From contig WTXI01000026.1 in NCBI GenBank assembly GCA_022376515.1, positions 186,001-250,000 on the forward strand: 64,000 bases of DNA, in the 5' to 3' direction. Source of the DNA: Lactifluus volemus (lineage: Eukaryota > Basidiomycota > Agaricomycetes > Russulales > Russulaceae). Within the stretch, counting starts at the first letter, position 1; each line of letters begins with the position of its first letter. The notes beneath the pieces were generated by a model, which saw nothing but the letters and a program-made list of their open reading frames with translations, was not told where the DNA came from and did no database searches. The translations under genes and the position numbers were made by a program. Shown here piece after piece: positions 45,829 through 56,923 of the stretch.

Positions 45829-47349
45829 CTATAAGCCTTCCCATAACTTCATCATCTCATCAATTTTATTCTGAAATTCAGTTCCACTAAGTGTCAATCT
45901 CGGAATGCGTGAGGCCTCCTGACACCTTGTGACTTCATGGTTCTCAAAATCGCTAACGAGCTGCTGTTTGATGTGCCTTAAAAAGGCCGCACGAAGTTCT
46001 TTATCACAGCCAGGAAGACTTGGCCAGAACCACCCAGGGTAAGTCTTCCCACAACCCTTGATAACAATTTTTTCCTCCATAACCTCATTGAAGGTGTGGA
46101 CGTAGTGACTGCACATAATGCAGGAAGGTTTTGAGATGCCGATATAGGGTAACATGTCCTTCAATTTGCCATCGACAACCATCGTTTTAATCATGGCTAG
46201 CTCGGCGTGGACTGTAGTCTTCGGGTGAACCACCTTAGAAGAACCTGCAAGCTTCTTAATGAACAACTTCCGCCCCTCGTCAAATGCCTCAGAAAGATAG
46301 CTGGATCCAGCCAGGGCGACATCCAAAGCCTCTTTGACGGCCTCCGAAGACATGTTGCAGCGATACGGAGTTGTCGCCAGTGAGTCAAGGACTGTAACAG
46401 AGAATTTCCCTTCGAACAGTTTGTGAAGGTGGCGTGACTGAGTCTGGATAAAGATCCAACTGGCGGAGATCACAAGTGACATGGTCTCCAGTGCCCAATT
46501 CCGAAGCTGGAAATCTATGTCATGCTCTAGATAAAAGATGTGGATTCTGGTCAGAGAGAAACTGTCAAATCACGTACTGTCAGCCAACCTGTGATCTGCA
46601 AGATCAAGCGATGTATCATTATTTGTGGCACGCCCATCTGGGAGAATATCGTACTCTGTCCAGTATGAATATACGTGTAAAAGCCCTTTTATAACAGCAG
46701 CGGAAAGTTGTTTCGTGGCCTGTGCATTGGCGACGGCTGTGGTAATCACTTTCATGTGCCGAAGGAATACCATCAGCGCCGAATATTGCTTCTCCGTGAA
46801 GTGCGACCGATCCTTCTCAATGTACCTCCGGATGTCCGAAAGCTTGTGCTCGTGCTTGGTAACACGATGCGTAAAGATCTCAAATGAGTAGTTGTGGATA
46901 GCTCTGCAGAATATGATTAAGTTGTCTTCCAACTCATTCGGGATGAATTTCCGGGAGCCCTTCATTGAAGGTGGCATATAAGGGACTTGGCTAAGCATAT
47001 CAAAGACGGACTCTAGGTGTTGTGCACAACGACCGGCCGCTTCATCTTCTTCGTGGTTGAAAATGATATATAATCGTGTTTCTAGATCAGAGTCTGAGGT
47101 GCGTTTATCAACATTTAAGGAGGCCATCGTGGCGGAGGCATTGCCTTGTCTACAGAGTGAGATATTGGCAAGACCATCAAGAAGTGGTTGTAGGCGTCGA
47201 AAGAGCGGGCTATTCTGGATGCCAAGGACTGAACAGGATCCGAATTGTTCATCAAACGGTAGGCACCGATTTTCGAGCTCGTCAGCCTCTCTGAGAAGCT
47301 CTGCATAATATTCTGGGTCTTCTGTACTGACGACTTTGATCTCGGACAT
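45829..47349 (-). CDS. OTT_1508-like nucleic-acid deaminase family protein, copy A
   Basis: Exon 1 is 47349-46578 and exon 2 is 46526-45829 (489 aa); the 51-nt intron sits at the same codon as in copy B. Start MSEIKVVSTEDPEYYAEL, chosen because copy B has an equivalent Met. The N-terminal ~260 residues form an uncharacterised helical domain (with MASLNVDKRT, LIIFCRAIHNYSFEIFTHRV). The C-terminal deaminase core has HAELAM (His 364, Glu 366) and SCIMCSHY (Cys 393, Cys 396), the zinc-binding H-A-E / C-x-x-C set. This resembles the OTT_1508-like deaminases of fungi, described in the literature as a toxin-derived deaminase clade; its substrate is unknown. It is inverted relative to its neighbours and to copy B. 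Confidence 0.83.
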
Positions 47350-47929
47350 TATGATGGAAACTGGTAGAAAGGGTTTGAAGGGGGATGAAATGGTCGGAAA
47401 AGGCACGCAAGATGTGGGGCTAGTCTCGGTACTTTATATCAACTAGTTTCAAATAGGGGTGTGAAAAATGGAAAATGGTGGAGAGAGCGGAGGGCATCAT
47501 AGCCACGTGACGACTCCCTGCAGTGTAAACGCAAAGCAGTGCCCACTGGTAGCGTCACGTCATTTGCAAGGGACGTTGACGCAACTGCCCCATTGGGAAG
47601 CGTTCCTCATATCCATAGGTTCGTCGCATCACTTATGTACTGCAGGTATCAGCCCAAACATTCTTCAAAGAGCTTGCCTCGAGGACTCCTCAACCATTCT
47701 CTACGCTACAGCGGAATGTGGACATGAGGACTGAAGAGCGAGGCGCAGTCCCGCGTATTCAAGCTCTCGTGGATGAAGTCTCTCGTCTGCGCGACAGGAG
47801 AAAGTCCAAGGGTGGGAGGTAAAGGGACTTCAAGAACTAAAAATTGGTGGCGCCTAACCGCTCAAGTCGCTTCCTACGGCAGTAGCCGTATATTAGAGGT
47901 GTTTGAACGGCGCACGCGCCGGGGAAGAC
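47350..47929. other. Duplicated BCS1/GNAT junction DNA
   Basis: Positions 47602-47929 match 44920-45290, including the CTCATATCCA and TTCGTCGCATCACTT phrases that lie just after the BCS1-like gene. The acetyltransferase promoter was therefore duplicated with a piece of BCS1 3' DNA. No gene. Confidence 0.6.
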
Positions 47930-48691
47930 ATGTCTTATATCAATTCTTACAAGACCCCTGACGTACCAACGCTCCTACCTGGGTACTATGGCTCGAATCC
48001 CTACGACATCAACTGGGCCATGCCTCTTCACGAGACCACACTCGAATCGGAGCGCATCAAGCTAACACCTTTCATCCCGGCTCTCCATGCTAGAGAGTAT
48101 GCGGAGCAAAGCATAGCGCATCCAGAGCTGCACCGCTGGATACCATTCGAACTCTCAAATCTAGACCATATCCTGGCGGCGATCGAGCTGCGTGTGCGAC
48201 GGGACCCGAACTGGATCCTTTTCTCGATTATCGACAAGGCACGCGGGGGCGCGATGGCGGGACTGATCGGGCTGATCAGGACATCTCTGGAGAACTTGTG
48301 CACTGAGATCGGATGGATTATCGTGTTCCCCGCATTCCAGCGCACGTACGTGACGACCAACGCGATCGGCCTGCTCCTGCGGTACTGCCTCGACTTGCCC
48401 GTTCCCGGAGCGGTACGGCCCGGTCTTGGGTTCAGGCGCGTACAGTGGACGACGCACACGGCGAATGAGAGGTCCCGAACCGCGGCGGTAAGGATGGGGT
48501 TCAAGGAAGAGGGCATCTTGCGCTGGACGGGGGTGCTTCCAGAGGGCGCAGAAGGAAACGGGATACCTCTTCGAGATGGGGACCCGATGAGTACGAGGCT
48601 TGGTCGGGACAGCGTCATGTTGTCAGTTTGCGCAGACGATTGGGAGAAAGGGTTACGGGAGCATGTGCAACGTTTGATTGACCGTCAATAA
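47930..48691 (+). CDS. GNAT-family N-acetyltransferase
   Basis: Single exon, 253 aa from MSYINSYKTPDV; an in-frame Met lies 27 bp upstream (47903). TTLESERIKLTPFIP at the N-terminus and ELHRWIPFELSNLDHI are typical of the RimJ/RimL-like Acetyltransf_3 group. Central strands WILFSIIDKARGGAMAGLIG and EIGWIIVFPAFQRTYVTTNA lead to RVQWTTHTANERSRTAAVRM and GFKEEGILR, the C-terminal acetyl-CoA-binding part. It would transfer acetyl groups from acetyl-CoA to an amine; in fungi this group is often annotated as ribosomal-protein or small-molecule acetyltransferase, and the substrate cannot be told from sequence. It lies 258 bp before the Rsp5 gene. A broken duplicate precedes it at 45272. Confidence 0.85.
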   Translation: MSYINSYKTPDVPTLLPGYYGSNPYDINWAMPLHETTLESERIKLTPFIPALHAREYAEQSIAHPELHRWIPFELSNLDHILAAIELRVRRDPNWILFSIIDKARGGAMAGLIGLIRTSLENLCTEIGWIIVFPAFQRTYVTTNAIGLLLRYCLDLPVPGAVRPGLGFRRVQWTTHTANERSRTAAVRMGFKEEGILRWTGVLPEGAEGNGIPLRDGDPMSTRLGRDSVMLSVCADDWEKGLREHVQRLIDRQ

Positions 48692-48949
48692 CTTACGGTA
48701 TTTAGCGGTTGTTACAGCACCGTTTCCGCGTTTGTGCATAATAGGAAAAGTAAGCCGGGCCCACGGGATGGCATACAGTCATTAGATTCGAAAATGGCTT
48801 TATCTAATCGAAAAGAAGGAGAATTGTGTAGCTGAAGGATGAGAAGGATGAGTTGTGTGTAGAGGTGATGAGGTAATCCGAGTATGGCTCCAAGGGTGAC
48901 AAGGAGAGCAGGGCAGGATCGCAGTCTTGGCCTCGTGCCAAAGGCCCAA

Positions 48950-51733
48950 ATGGTAGAGCCAAGGTATGCTCTCTACCACATCATTCTCTATTATATCTCT
49001 TCCTCATTCCTTTCCCCTCTCTTAGCCCCGTTCACTCCGTAAAACTCACAGGTAGGCCTCCACCCATCCAACCTTTCCTAGGTTCCCACCCTCACTTTGA
49101 CTCACCCTCTATCAAAGTACTCGCCGCTAGCGGTCTCATTAAACGTGATCTATTCTCCCTCCCAAACCCTTTTGCAGTCATAACAACCGACAGCTCCGAC
49201 CTCCGCCAAACTGCAATCTTCAAGAGAACCTTAACCCCTTACTGGAACGAAACCTTCCAACTGTTGCGTGCCTTATCTCTTGTTTTTTTTCCCTTTACCA
49301 CTCCCCTCACCCCCCTTTCCAGCACCGTCCGAGAATCTTCCATCATCCAGATTCAAGTCTTCGATCAACGCAAGTTTAAACGCAACGACCAGGGTTTCCT
49401 TGGATCCGTGTCCATCAAAATCGGAGACGTGCTCAACCTTACCCAGGGCGGTCACGGTATTGTCCTCTTTTTTTTTCATTCTTTTTAGAACCCTTCTCAT
49501 ACGTTATAAACCGCCGTAATCTTAGTCATCCAGAACCTCGATCTCCAGCCTGGGCCCGACGGCCAATTCGTACACGGAAAGCTCATGTTTTCAATTGCCA
49601 CAGAAGGCCAAGAGCCCTCTCGTACTAGTCAGCCGCCACTACAACAACTTGATCTTGCTCGGTCACTCAACGACATGCGCTTATCCCCCTCATCGCAACC
49701 ATCCACTGGCAACAGCAACACGTTACCAGCCCGCACACGTACTTCCCACCCCCCTACCGCTTCGTACACTCGCGATGGCAATTTAGCGCCCACCGGAACT
49801 CATCACCACCTGCAGTCATCTCATTCCTTTACTTCATTGCCCACCCGTAACGCCGATCCCCCTTCACTACAACGCAACCCACACTCATCCGAACCTATCA
49901 CTCGTCCGCATCAGTCAATAGAGCAAAACCCCACCCCTGCCCCCATACCTGTAACACAAACCGTGCCTTTAGACGATCCTCTTCCTCCCGGCTGGGAGGT
50001 CCGATACGATCCACGTGGGCGCGCATACTACGTCGACCACAACACGCGCAGCACCACCTGGAACCGCCCATCTGCCAACCCACCTCCTCCTATCGCTCCC
50101 CACGCTTCTGCTCCCGCACAGGCTGCAGACGAGATCTTGTCCCCAAATACAACCAACGCGGATGGTACCTATGCAGAAGTCCGCCTACCGCTTGGCTGGG
50201 AAGAGCGTCGCACGCCTGATGGGCGCCCGTATTTCGTCGATCATCACACCCGCACAACAACGTGGAACGACCCCCGACGAACGTCGGCATCTGCATCCGC
50301 AGCGACCAGCAATGCACTGGCAAACCGTTCGAACCTCGGACCGCTACCATCAGGATGGGAGATGCGCATGACTTCTACCCGACGGATCTATTTCGTAGAC
50401 CACAATACCCGCACGACCACTTGGGACGACCCCCGACTACCTTCGGCGGTCGACGCCGACGCGCCACAGTACAAGCGCGACTATCGGCGGAAGGTCGTTT
50501 ACTTCCGTAGTCAACCGACAATGCGCCTGATCGCCGACGCCAAGTGCGATGTCCGCGTGCGACGCGGGTGGGTGTTCGAAGACAGTTTTGCGTCCGTCAT
50601 GCGCCTTCGGCCCGAGGACCTGCGTAAGCGGCTGATGGTCAAGTTTGAGGGCGAAGATGCGCTCGACTATGGAGGCGTCTCCCGCGAATGGTTCTTCCTC
50701 CTCTCCCACGAGATGTTCAACCCGAGCTACGGGTTGTTCGAGTACTCGGCTCACGACAATTACACGCTTCAAATCAACCCTGCCTCGGGCGTGAACCCGG
50801 AACATCTCGACTATTTCAAGTTCATCGGTCGCATCCTCGGCCTTGCCGTCTTCCACCATCGATTCCTTGATGCGTACTTTGTGCCGGGTTTCTACAAGTT
50901 GGTCCTCGGAAAGAAGGTGAACATTAAAGACCTGGAAGCTGTCGACTATGAGCTCTATAAAGGCCTCACTTGGATGTTGTGCGTCACTCTTCCTTTTTGC
51001 TCAATATACCTTTTTTGAAATTGATGTCTTCAGGGAGAACGACATCACGGACGTGCTTGACGAGACATTCTCAGTCACTGAGGATCGCTTTGGCGAACAC
51101 GTTATTGTGGAGCTCAGGCCCGGAGGCGCCGATCTGCCCGTCACGGAGGCAAACAAGGAAGATTACGTGGACCTCGTTGTCTCACACCGGATCGCGGGTC
51201 GCATATCTGAGCAGTTCCGCGCGTTCATGGACGGGCTCGGGGACGTGTTGCCGCTCGAACTGCTGCGCGTCTTTGACGAGCACGAGCTCGAGTTGTTGAT
51301 CGGTGGGATGACCGAGATCGATATGGACGACTGGACGCGATTCACCGACTACCGCGGGTACGAAAAGACGGACCGGGTGATCGAGTGGTTCTGGGCGTGC
51401 CTGCGCTCGTGGTCCGCCGAGCGCAAGGCACGCTTGTTACAGTTCACGACCGGTACATCCCGTGTGCCCGTCAATGGGTTCAAGGACCTGCAGGGCAGCG
51501 ACGGCCCGCGGCGGTTCACGATTGAGAAGAGCGGCGATCCGAACGGGTTGCCTCGGAGCCATACATGTTTCAACCGGCTCGACTTGCCGCCTTACGAAGA
51601 TTACGAGAGCCTAGAGAAGAAACTCTTGTTCGCAATCGAGTACGTTTTCTTTTTTCGTTTTGTTGGGAGTGTGGAGGGAGAAGAGCTGATTACCTGCAAT
51701 TACAGGGAGACGGAGGGGTTCGGACAAGAGTAG
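48950..51733 (+). CDS. RSP5: NEDD4/Rsp5-type HECT E3 ubiquitin ligase
   Basis: Exons 48950-48963, 49026-49262, 49323-49456, 49526-50978, 51034-51639 and 51706-51733 (823 aa). The order is that of Rsp5. A C2 domain (about 25-145: [37 protein letters not shown]) binds membranes. A Ser/Pro linker follows, then three WW domains (about 280-311, 349-379 and 402-432, each ending TTW plus N/D) for PY-motif substrates. The HECT domain (about 470-823) has catalytic Cys 791 in [11 protein letters not shown] and the canonical GFGQE C-terminus. It ubiquitinates membrane transporters and other targets. It is complete and looks functional. The first exon is only 14 nt, so an automatic call may start at the internal Met 149 and lose the C2 domain. 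Confidence 0.95.
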
Positions 51734-52506
51734 ACGGATGGAACGACGACGATATAGATCATGATCCGCAACGTGACTGGAACGGGCTGGCTTGCTCTGG
51801 TCCATGTTCTTCTCTCGCTCGCTTGCTCATTCGCTTTCCTATGACCCCCGACTTGCCTTTTTGCTTTCCCTTTCCCATCGTTTCTGCTTCCCGATTCTGC
51901 CCAACGATATATACAATACCTATAACCATCTTTCCCACCCTTAGTATGAGCAATCGCGTTTATTCGCGCTTTGCATATGGGGCCTCCTCACACTGACTAT
52001 AATACATATTTTTCTTTTTTCTTTTTCTTCTTTTCCATGTGCTTCTGTACGATGATGATGTTACATGACGATGACAGCATCTTCGCAAATATGCTTCTTC
52101 TGTTTGTATAATCTGGCTTTTTTTTTTTTTGGTTTTTCCATTCCTTTTCGTTACTCAATTTGTTTTGTCAGTATCTCAGAGTCGATACAGGATCTGTCTG
52201 ATTAGCATACAACATACAGTTTGTTTTTTTTGCTTTGTATTGTCAGCGTCTGTTGGTTGCGCCAGCGTGAGTTTTAGCGTGTGCCCTCATCAAAAAAAAA
52301 GACTCCTTGTCAGACATAAAGCTTGCATTGAGTAGAGTGATCATGATATGACGCTTCATACGCTTGGAAAGATTTGTTTTTTAAATTTAGTTTTTGGGGT
52401 TATGCCAACTTATCTGAAAAATACAAGTAGATCCGCCCGGGCCAGCGCCACATCTCGCGTGCCCTTTCCGCTTTCATCCCAACCCTTTCTACCAGTTTCC
52501 ATCATA
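51734..52506. other. Intergenic, T-rich 3' region of RSP5
   Basis: Several poly(T) and pyrimidine tracts (52010-52130) but no gene. Positions 52370-52427 carry the ~60-bp dispersed repeat also seen at 11398. Confidence 0.55.
52370..52427. repeat. ~60-bp dispersed repeat, copy B
   Basis: Matches 11398-11456 with a few mismatches (TTTTTTAAATTTAGTTTTT, then TTATGCCAACTTATCTG). It lies 80 bp before a deaminase start. Confidence 0.5.
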
Positions 52507-54014
52507 ATGCCTGGGATCAAAGAACCCATTTTTGTTAATACAGAGGACCCAGAATATTACTCAGAGCTTCTCAAAAATGCTCACGGCCTACCTCCTGACG
52601 AACGACTCCGAGTCGGATCCTGTTCAGATGTCCCCCTGGCCGTCAATTGGCGCCTACAGACCCTTCTCGATATAGTCGCTAGTATCTCACTCTGTGAACA
52701 AAAAAACGTCTCCGCTACAATGGCCAGCTTAAAGGTCAATGAGGTTGATAAAGGCACTCTAGAAACACGATTATATATCATTTTCAACCACAAAGATGAA
52801 GCGTTTCGTAGTTGTGCACGACATCTACAGTCCATCTTTAATATGCTTCGCCAAGTCCCTTACGAGCCACCTTCAATGGAGGGCTCTCCGGTGGTCGTCT
52901 CGGACGAGTTAAAGCACAACTTGATTGAAATCTGTGGTGCCATCCACAACTACTCGTTCGAAATCTTTGCGCATCGCGTTACCAAGCGCAAGCACAGGCT
53001 TTCGGACATTTGGACGTACATCAAGGAGGATCGGTCGCAGTTCTCAGACGAGCAACACTCCACGCTGACAAAGTTCCTTCGGCATGTGGAAGCGATTATC
53101 GCGGCCGTCGCCAATGCACAGGCCACGAGGCGACTTTCCGCCTTCCGTATTGAGATGCTTGTAATCATGTACTCCTACTGGACGCACCATAACATTCTTC
53201 CCAAGGACGGGCTTGCCGACAATAACCTTACAGTACTTGACTTCGCAGATCACAAGTTGGCTGAAAGTGCGTGATCCGATAGCTAAATCATTTCACTCTG
53301 ACCGGAATCCACATCTTTTATTTAGAGCGTGACATAGGTTTCCAGCTTCGACGTTGGGCACTGAAAATCATGTCCTTCGTCATCTCAGCTAACAGGCTCG
53401 TTGTCCAGACTCAGTCGCGCCGCCTTCACAAACTGTTTGAAGGGACATTCCAAGTTGAAGTCCTTGACCCACTTGCCTCACCTCCCTATTTCTGCGACTT
53501 ATCTTCAGAGGCCGTCAAAGAGGCTTTGGATGTCGCCCTGGCTGGATCCAGCTATCTTTCTGAGGCATGGAATGAGGCACGGGAGTCGTTCATTGAGATG
53601 CTTGCAGATTCTTCTGTGGTGGTCCGCGAGAATACTACAGTCCACGCTGAGCTAGCCTTACTAAGAACAATGGTTGTCAAGGACAAAATGAAGGACGTCT
53701 TACCCTGCATTGGTGTCTCAAAACTTTCCTGTATCATGTGCAGTCACTACATCTGCGCCTTTAGTGAGGTTATGGGAGGACACATCATTATCAAAGGTTG
53801 TCACAATAAGACTTACCCTGGGTGGTCCTGGCCAAGTCATCCTGACCGTTCCAGTGATGAAGAACTTCGTGCGGCCTTTTTAAGGTGTGTCAGACAGCAA
53901 CTCCTTAGCAATTTCGAAGTCACGAGGCGTCTCTCAGTTAGCAGTGTCGATTCGGAATTGGATTTAGGTGCAACTCTGGATGAAATTGCTGAGTTGATGA
54001 ACCGCCCAGATTAA
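52507..54014 (+). CDS. OTT_1508-like nucleic-acid deaminase family protein, copy B
   Basis: Exon 1 is 52507-53266 and exon 2 is 53326-54014 (482 aa), from MPGIKEPIFVNTEDPEYY. The N-terminal helical domain matches copy A along its length (LIEICGAIHNYSFEIFAHRV, LSAFRIEMLVIMYSYW). The deaminase core carries HAELAL (His 360, Glu 362) and SCIMCSHY (Cys 389, Cys 392), so all zinc ligands and the catalytic glutamate are present. The two copies are clearly diverged at protein level yet share the intron position and 3' flank (54020-54180 against 45640-45830 inverted), so they came from one duplication that moved flanking DNA. Substrate unknown. An upstream in-frame Met at 52348 is not shared and was not used. 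Confidence 0.83.
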
Positions 54015-54934
54015 TGGCAGAAGGCTTGTAGTTCATCATGTCAATGTCCGTTAGTACGTGTAATGTAGCCTTGTAATAGCTTGATGCCCAGCCAAAAAGC
54101 GAAGAATGTCAATGACGTATATTTGGATCAAATGAATCAGTTTGAACTCTTGTAACTGGAGTCTGTAACTTCCACAAGGTTACAGTCGGGTCACAATACA
54201 GTACCCCAGGTTCATCAGGTCCAACTGAGTGGTTCTATTAGGTCTAGACTGCAATTCGCGCCCGGTTTGTCATTTTAAATACTTATTCATGCGACTGTCT
54301 GAATGTCCTACATACACTGCTGTCGGAAAAACGCCAATTAGCATATCAGTTCTTGCGGCAACTGATGGACTTATAAGCGCTGATCAGTCTCTGCGAGCAA
54401 ACATATCGGGTCATGTAACCCACGCTAATCTCTAAAATCACTTACTAGTACTGTTATTGATCTATGCCAATTTTGGTTTGCCGAGGGTGGCCTTGTAATC
54501 TGCTCATTCCCCTGCAATGCTGCTGCAGCACTGCCTCACATACAGTATCTCAGTCCAAGCTGGACACAGTTTACCCGTTTCGTTCTAGTGTTTACTGGAA
54601 TCGCCAGATTGCCGTTCCCATTGCTCACTGTCACCGCTGACCTCAATTTCAATTGATACCGCCGCTCCCCATCCTCCTGTTTTCACATCTCATCTACCAA
54701 TTTGATGTCTGACCTGTCATCTACTGTATGGATTCAAGAGTGTCACAATTCAGAGTCCGCAACACAAGAATTTTCATCATGTGAACCTCGCTAAACAATG
54801 TGGGTATGTTCCGGTGTCAGTGCACTCCACATGTCGGAGCTGCATTTGGAACCTAGCCAACTACTCGGATTCCAACAATTCAATGAGCGGCCCCCTGAAA
54901 AGAAAAAACCTTAAAAGAGTGAGCAATTTCTGTA

Positions 54935-55203
54935 ATGAGTTGCCGTCGTCCCATCTCACTCTCTGGGCTCCTTGCTCTACATCTACCCAGGTGCGTTTGT
55001 TTTACAAAAACATGTTTCCCTGTGCTCATTTCTTACTCCCCTCTCGATTTTTTCCTGCATACAGTTTCACAGTTGAATGCGAGGCGAGGCTCATGCAAAG
55101 AGGTGCTCGACTTGACTGCAAAACCTGTTACTTGGACCAGCTCCTCATCTCACATATCACAGGACACCTCATCCACCTGGCCGGTGGGAGCACATCACAC
55201 TGA
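54935..55203 (+). CDS. Possible small spliced protein
   Basis: Exons 54935-54990 and 55065-55203 would give a 64-aa protein from MSCRRPISLSGLLALHLP, with three further Cys residues in the second exon. The splice sites (GTGCGT...TACAG, 74 nt) are good and the phase fits. There is no paralogue and no recognisable family; it could be a small secreted protein or chance. Confidence 0.22.
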
Positions 55204-55617
55204 GAATCCAAGTATGTTCCCGCAACTCGTTCTCTCGCCACTCCCTCATCAGTTGTTTCACCAAAGACCTCTGCCAACTAGCATTCTTCTCTTTGCACTC
55301 CCTTCTGTTAGCATGCATGTATTAGATAGTGTCAATGCAAGTATTGTTACTAGTACCATGATATAAGAGTGGCAAAGAATTATAATGGACAACAGCTGGC
55401 CAAGCATACGGTGCTGCATACCTTGCTAGCTTGGTCACGCAGATAATCACTGATTAGTTTGATAAGTTGGATAACCACTGATTCTGCTGATATGATAGTC
55501 TCATTTTACTCTTCAACTGATCACAGTTATTAAACATCGTCGCAGCTGATAGAGTACCCCTTCAGCTGACCGGCTTATCCCCGGAGATATGCTTATATCG
55601 GCCCACATTGGTGTTTT

Positions 55618-55974
55618 GTGATTTTTCCGACAGCAGAACTTAATATTGTTTTCGGCCATGTTGACGGACATGCCCGACATTCAAGTTCTACAGAGCAGGC
55701 CAATCTCCTCTTTATGGTTACTGTTTCAACGAATGCAACAACCCTTTCCGCCGCGACTTGGCCCGGGCCAGTGCTTGCAGGGATCCATGTCGGCGTCATG
55801 ATTCATGATAGGGGCGAGGGTGATTTCCCAGCCCCAATCATGAGCGGTGCCAGAGAACGAGAGATGTATGAGGGAATAGCTCCTATGGGGCTCACAAGAG
55901 CCGGCTGCCACGATATCTACCAACAGGTGCCAGGTGGGGTACTAGCCTTAGGCGTAGCCTGGGGCGGCCCCTAG
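55618..55974 (+). CDS. Unassigned ORF, 118 codons
   Basis: Open frame with a fairly normal residue mix (IVFGHVDGHARH, PVLAGIHVGVMIHDRGEGDF) but no motif, no splice context and no paralogue. Reported only so that the gap is described. Confidence 0.2.
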   Translation: MIFPTAELNIVFGHVDGHARHSSSTEQANLLFMVTVSTNATTLSAATWPGPVLAGIHVGVMIHDRGEGDFPAPIMSGAREREMYEGIAPMGLTRAGCHDIYQQVPGGVLALGVAWGGP

Positions 55975-56055
55975 ACTGTCCGTGTCGGAGGGCCGGGCCT
56001 AGCGGGCAGCTCAGTTCCGACTGAGCCTTCAACCCTTTCTACCACTTTCCATCAT

Positions 56056-56728
56056 ATGTCTAAGACCAAAAAGCCCATTTTCGTCATTCGTCATCTCAGC
56101 CAACAAGCTCTTTAGCCAGACTCAGTCACGCTGCCTTCGCAAACTGTTCGAAGGAAGATTCCTGATTGAAGTCCTCGAGTCACTACCCGCAACGCCGTAT
56201 TGCTGCGACCTATCTTTGGAGGCCGTCAACGAGGCTTTGGACATCGCCCTGGCCGGATCCAGCTATCTTTCTGAGGCATGGGATGAGGCGCGGGAGTCAT
56301 TTATGGAGAGGCTTGCAGACTCTTCTATGGTGGTCCACGAGAATACTACAGTTCATGCTGAGCTAGCCAAACGATGGTCATCAATGGCAAATTGAAGGAT
56401 GTCTTACCCTACATTGGTGTCTCGAAACTTTCCTGCATTATGTGCAGTCACTACATCTGTGCCTTCAACAATCTTTTCCCTCATAACCTCATTGAAGGCA
56501 CAGATGTAGTGACTGCACATAATGCAGGAAAGTTTTGAGACACCAATGTAGGATAAGACATCCTTCAATTTGCCAGCCTTTTTAAGGTGCATCAGATAGC
56601 AGCTCCTTAACTATTTCGAGAGGCATGAAGATGCAAGGCATCTCTCAGATAGCACCATGGGATCTGGCAGTCCGAAAATGAGGTTATGTCGAACTCTGGA
56701 TAAAATTACTGAGTTGATTGGCAGAGTG
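56056..56728 (+). pseudogene. OTT_1508-like deaminase, copy C, deleted and rearranged
   Basis: Begins like copy B (MSKTKKPIFV) but joins directly to the exon 2 sequence VISANKLF at about 56086, so the whole N-terminal domain and the intron are gone. The join lies at a TTCGTCAT repeat. The deaminase part runs on (LRKLFEG, EALDIALAGSSYLSEAWDEA) and reaches the catalytic segment near 56385-56468. An inverted copy of the same segment then follows (56492-56575), after which the 3' part resumes. It cannot encode an enzyme. The 3' flank (56750-56890) matches copies A and B. Confidence 0.85.
56385..56575. repeat. 84-bp inverted repeat (fold-back) in deaminase pseudogene
   Basis: Arms are 56385-56468 and 56492-56575, with 82 of 84 positions complementary by eye, and the spacer is 23 nt. 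The arm sequence is the coding segment around the zinc-binding CIMCSHY motif. A transcript would form a long hairpin. Confidence 0.9.
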
Positions 56729-56918
56729 GCAGCAGGCTTGTACTAGTAGTTCGTCCTGTTGATGTCCATTAGTATGTGTAAGGTAGCCATGTGATAGCTT
56801 GATGCCCAACTAAAAACGCGAAGAATGTTAATGACATAGATTTGGATCAAAGGGTCCCGAATCTCTTGTAACCGGGTCTGTACCACATTGCAGTGTCAAA
56901 GCCAGGAGCCGCAACGCG

Positions 56919-56923
56919 TGAAC
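56919..56923. repeat. 5-bp target-site duplication, left
   Basis: TGAAC before the left LTR; the same five bases follow the right LTR at 62104-62108. Confidence 0.85.

Larger units (their letters stand above)
54015..56055. other. Intergenic with two weak gene candidates
   Basis: Positions 54015-54200 are deaminase 3' flank. The rest contains only the two low-confidence frames listed separately. Confidence 0.45.

Noticed and set aside
49585..51018. Single-exon start of the HECT ligase at 49585
   Set aside because: This Met is residue 149 of the spliced protein. Using it would drop the C2 domain, which is encoded by the three upstream exons with consistent phases, and the frame end at 51018 is inside an intron.
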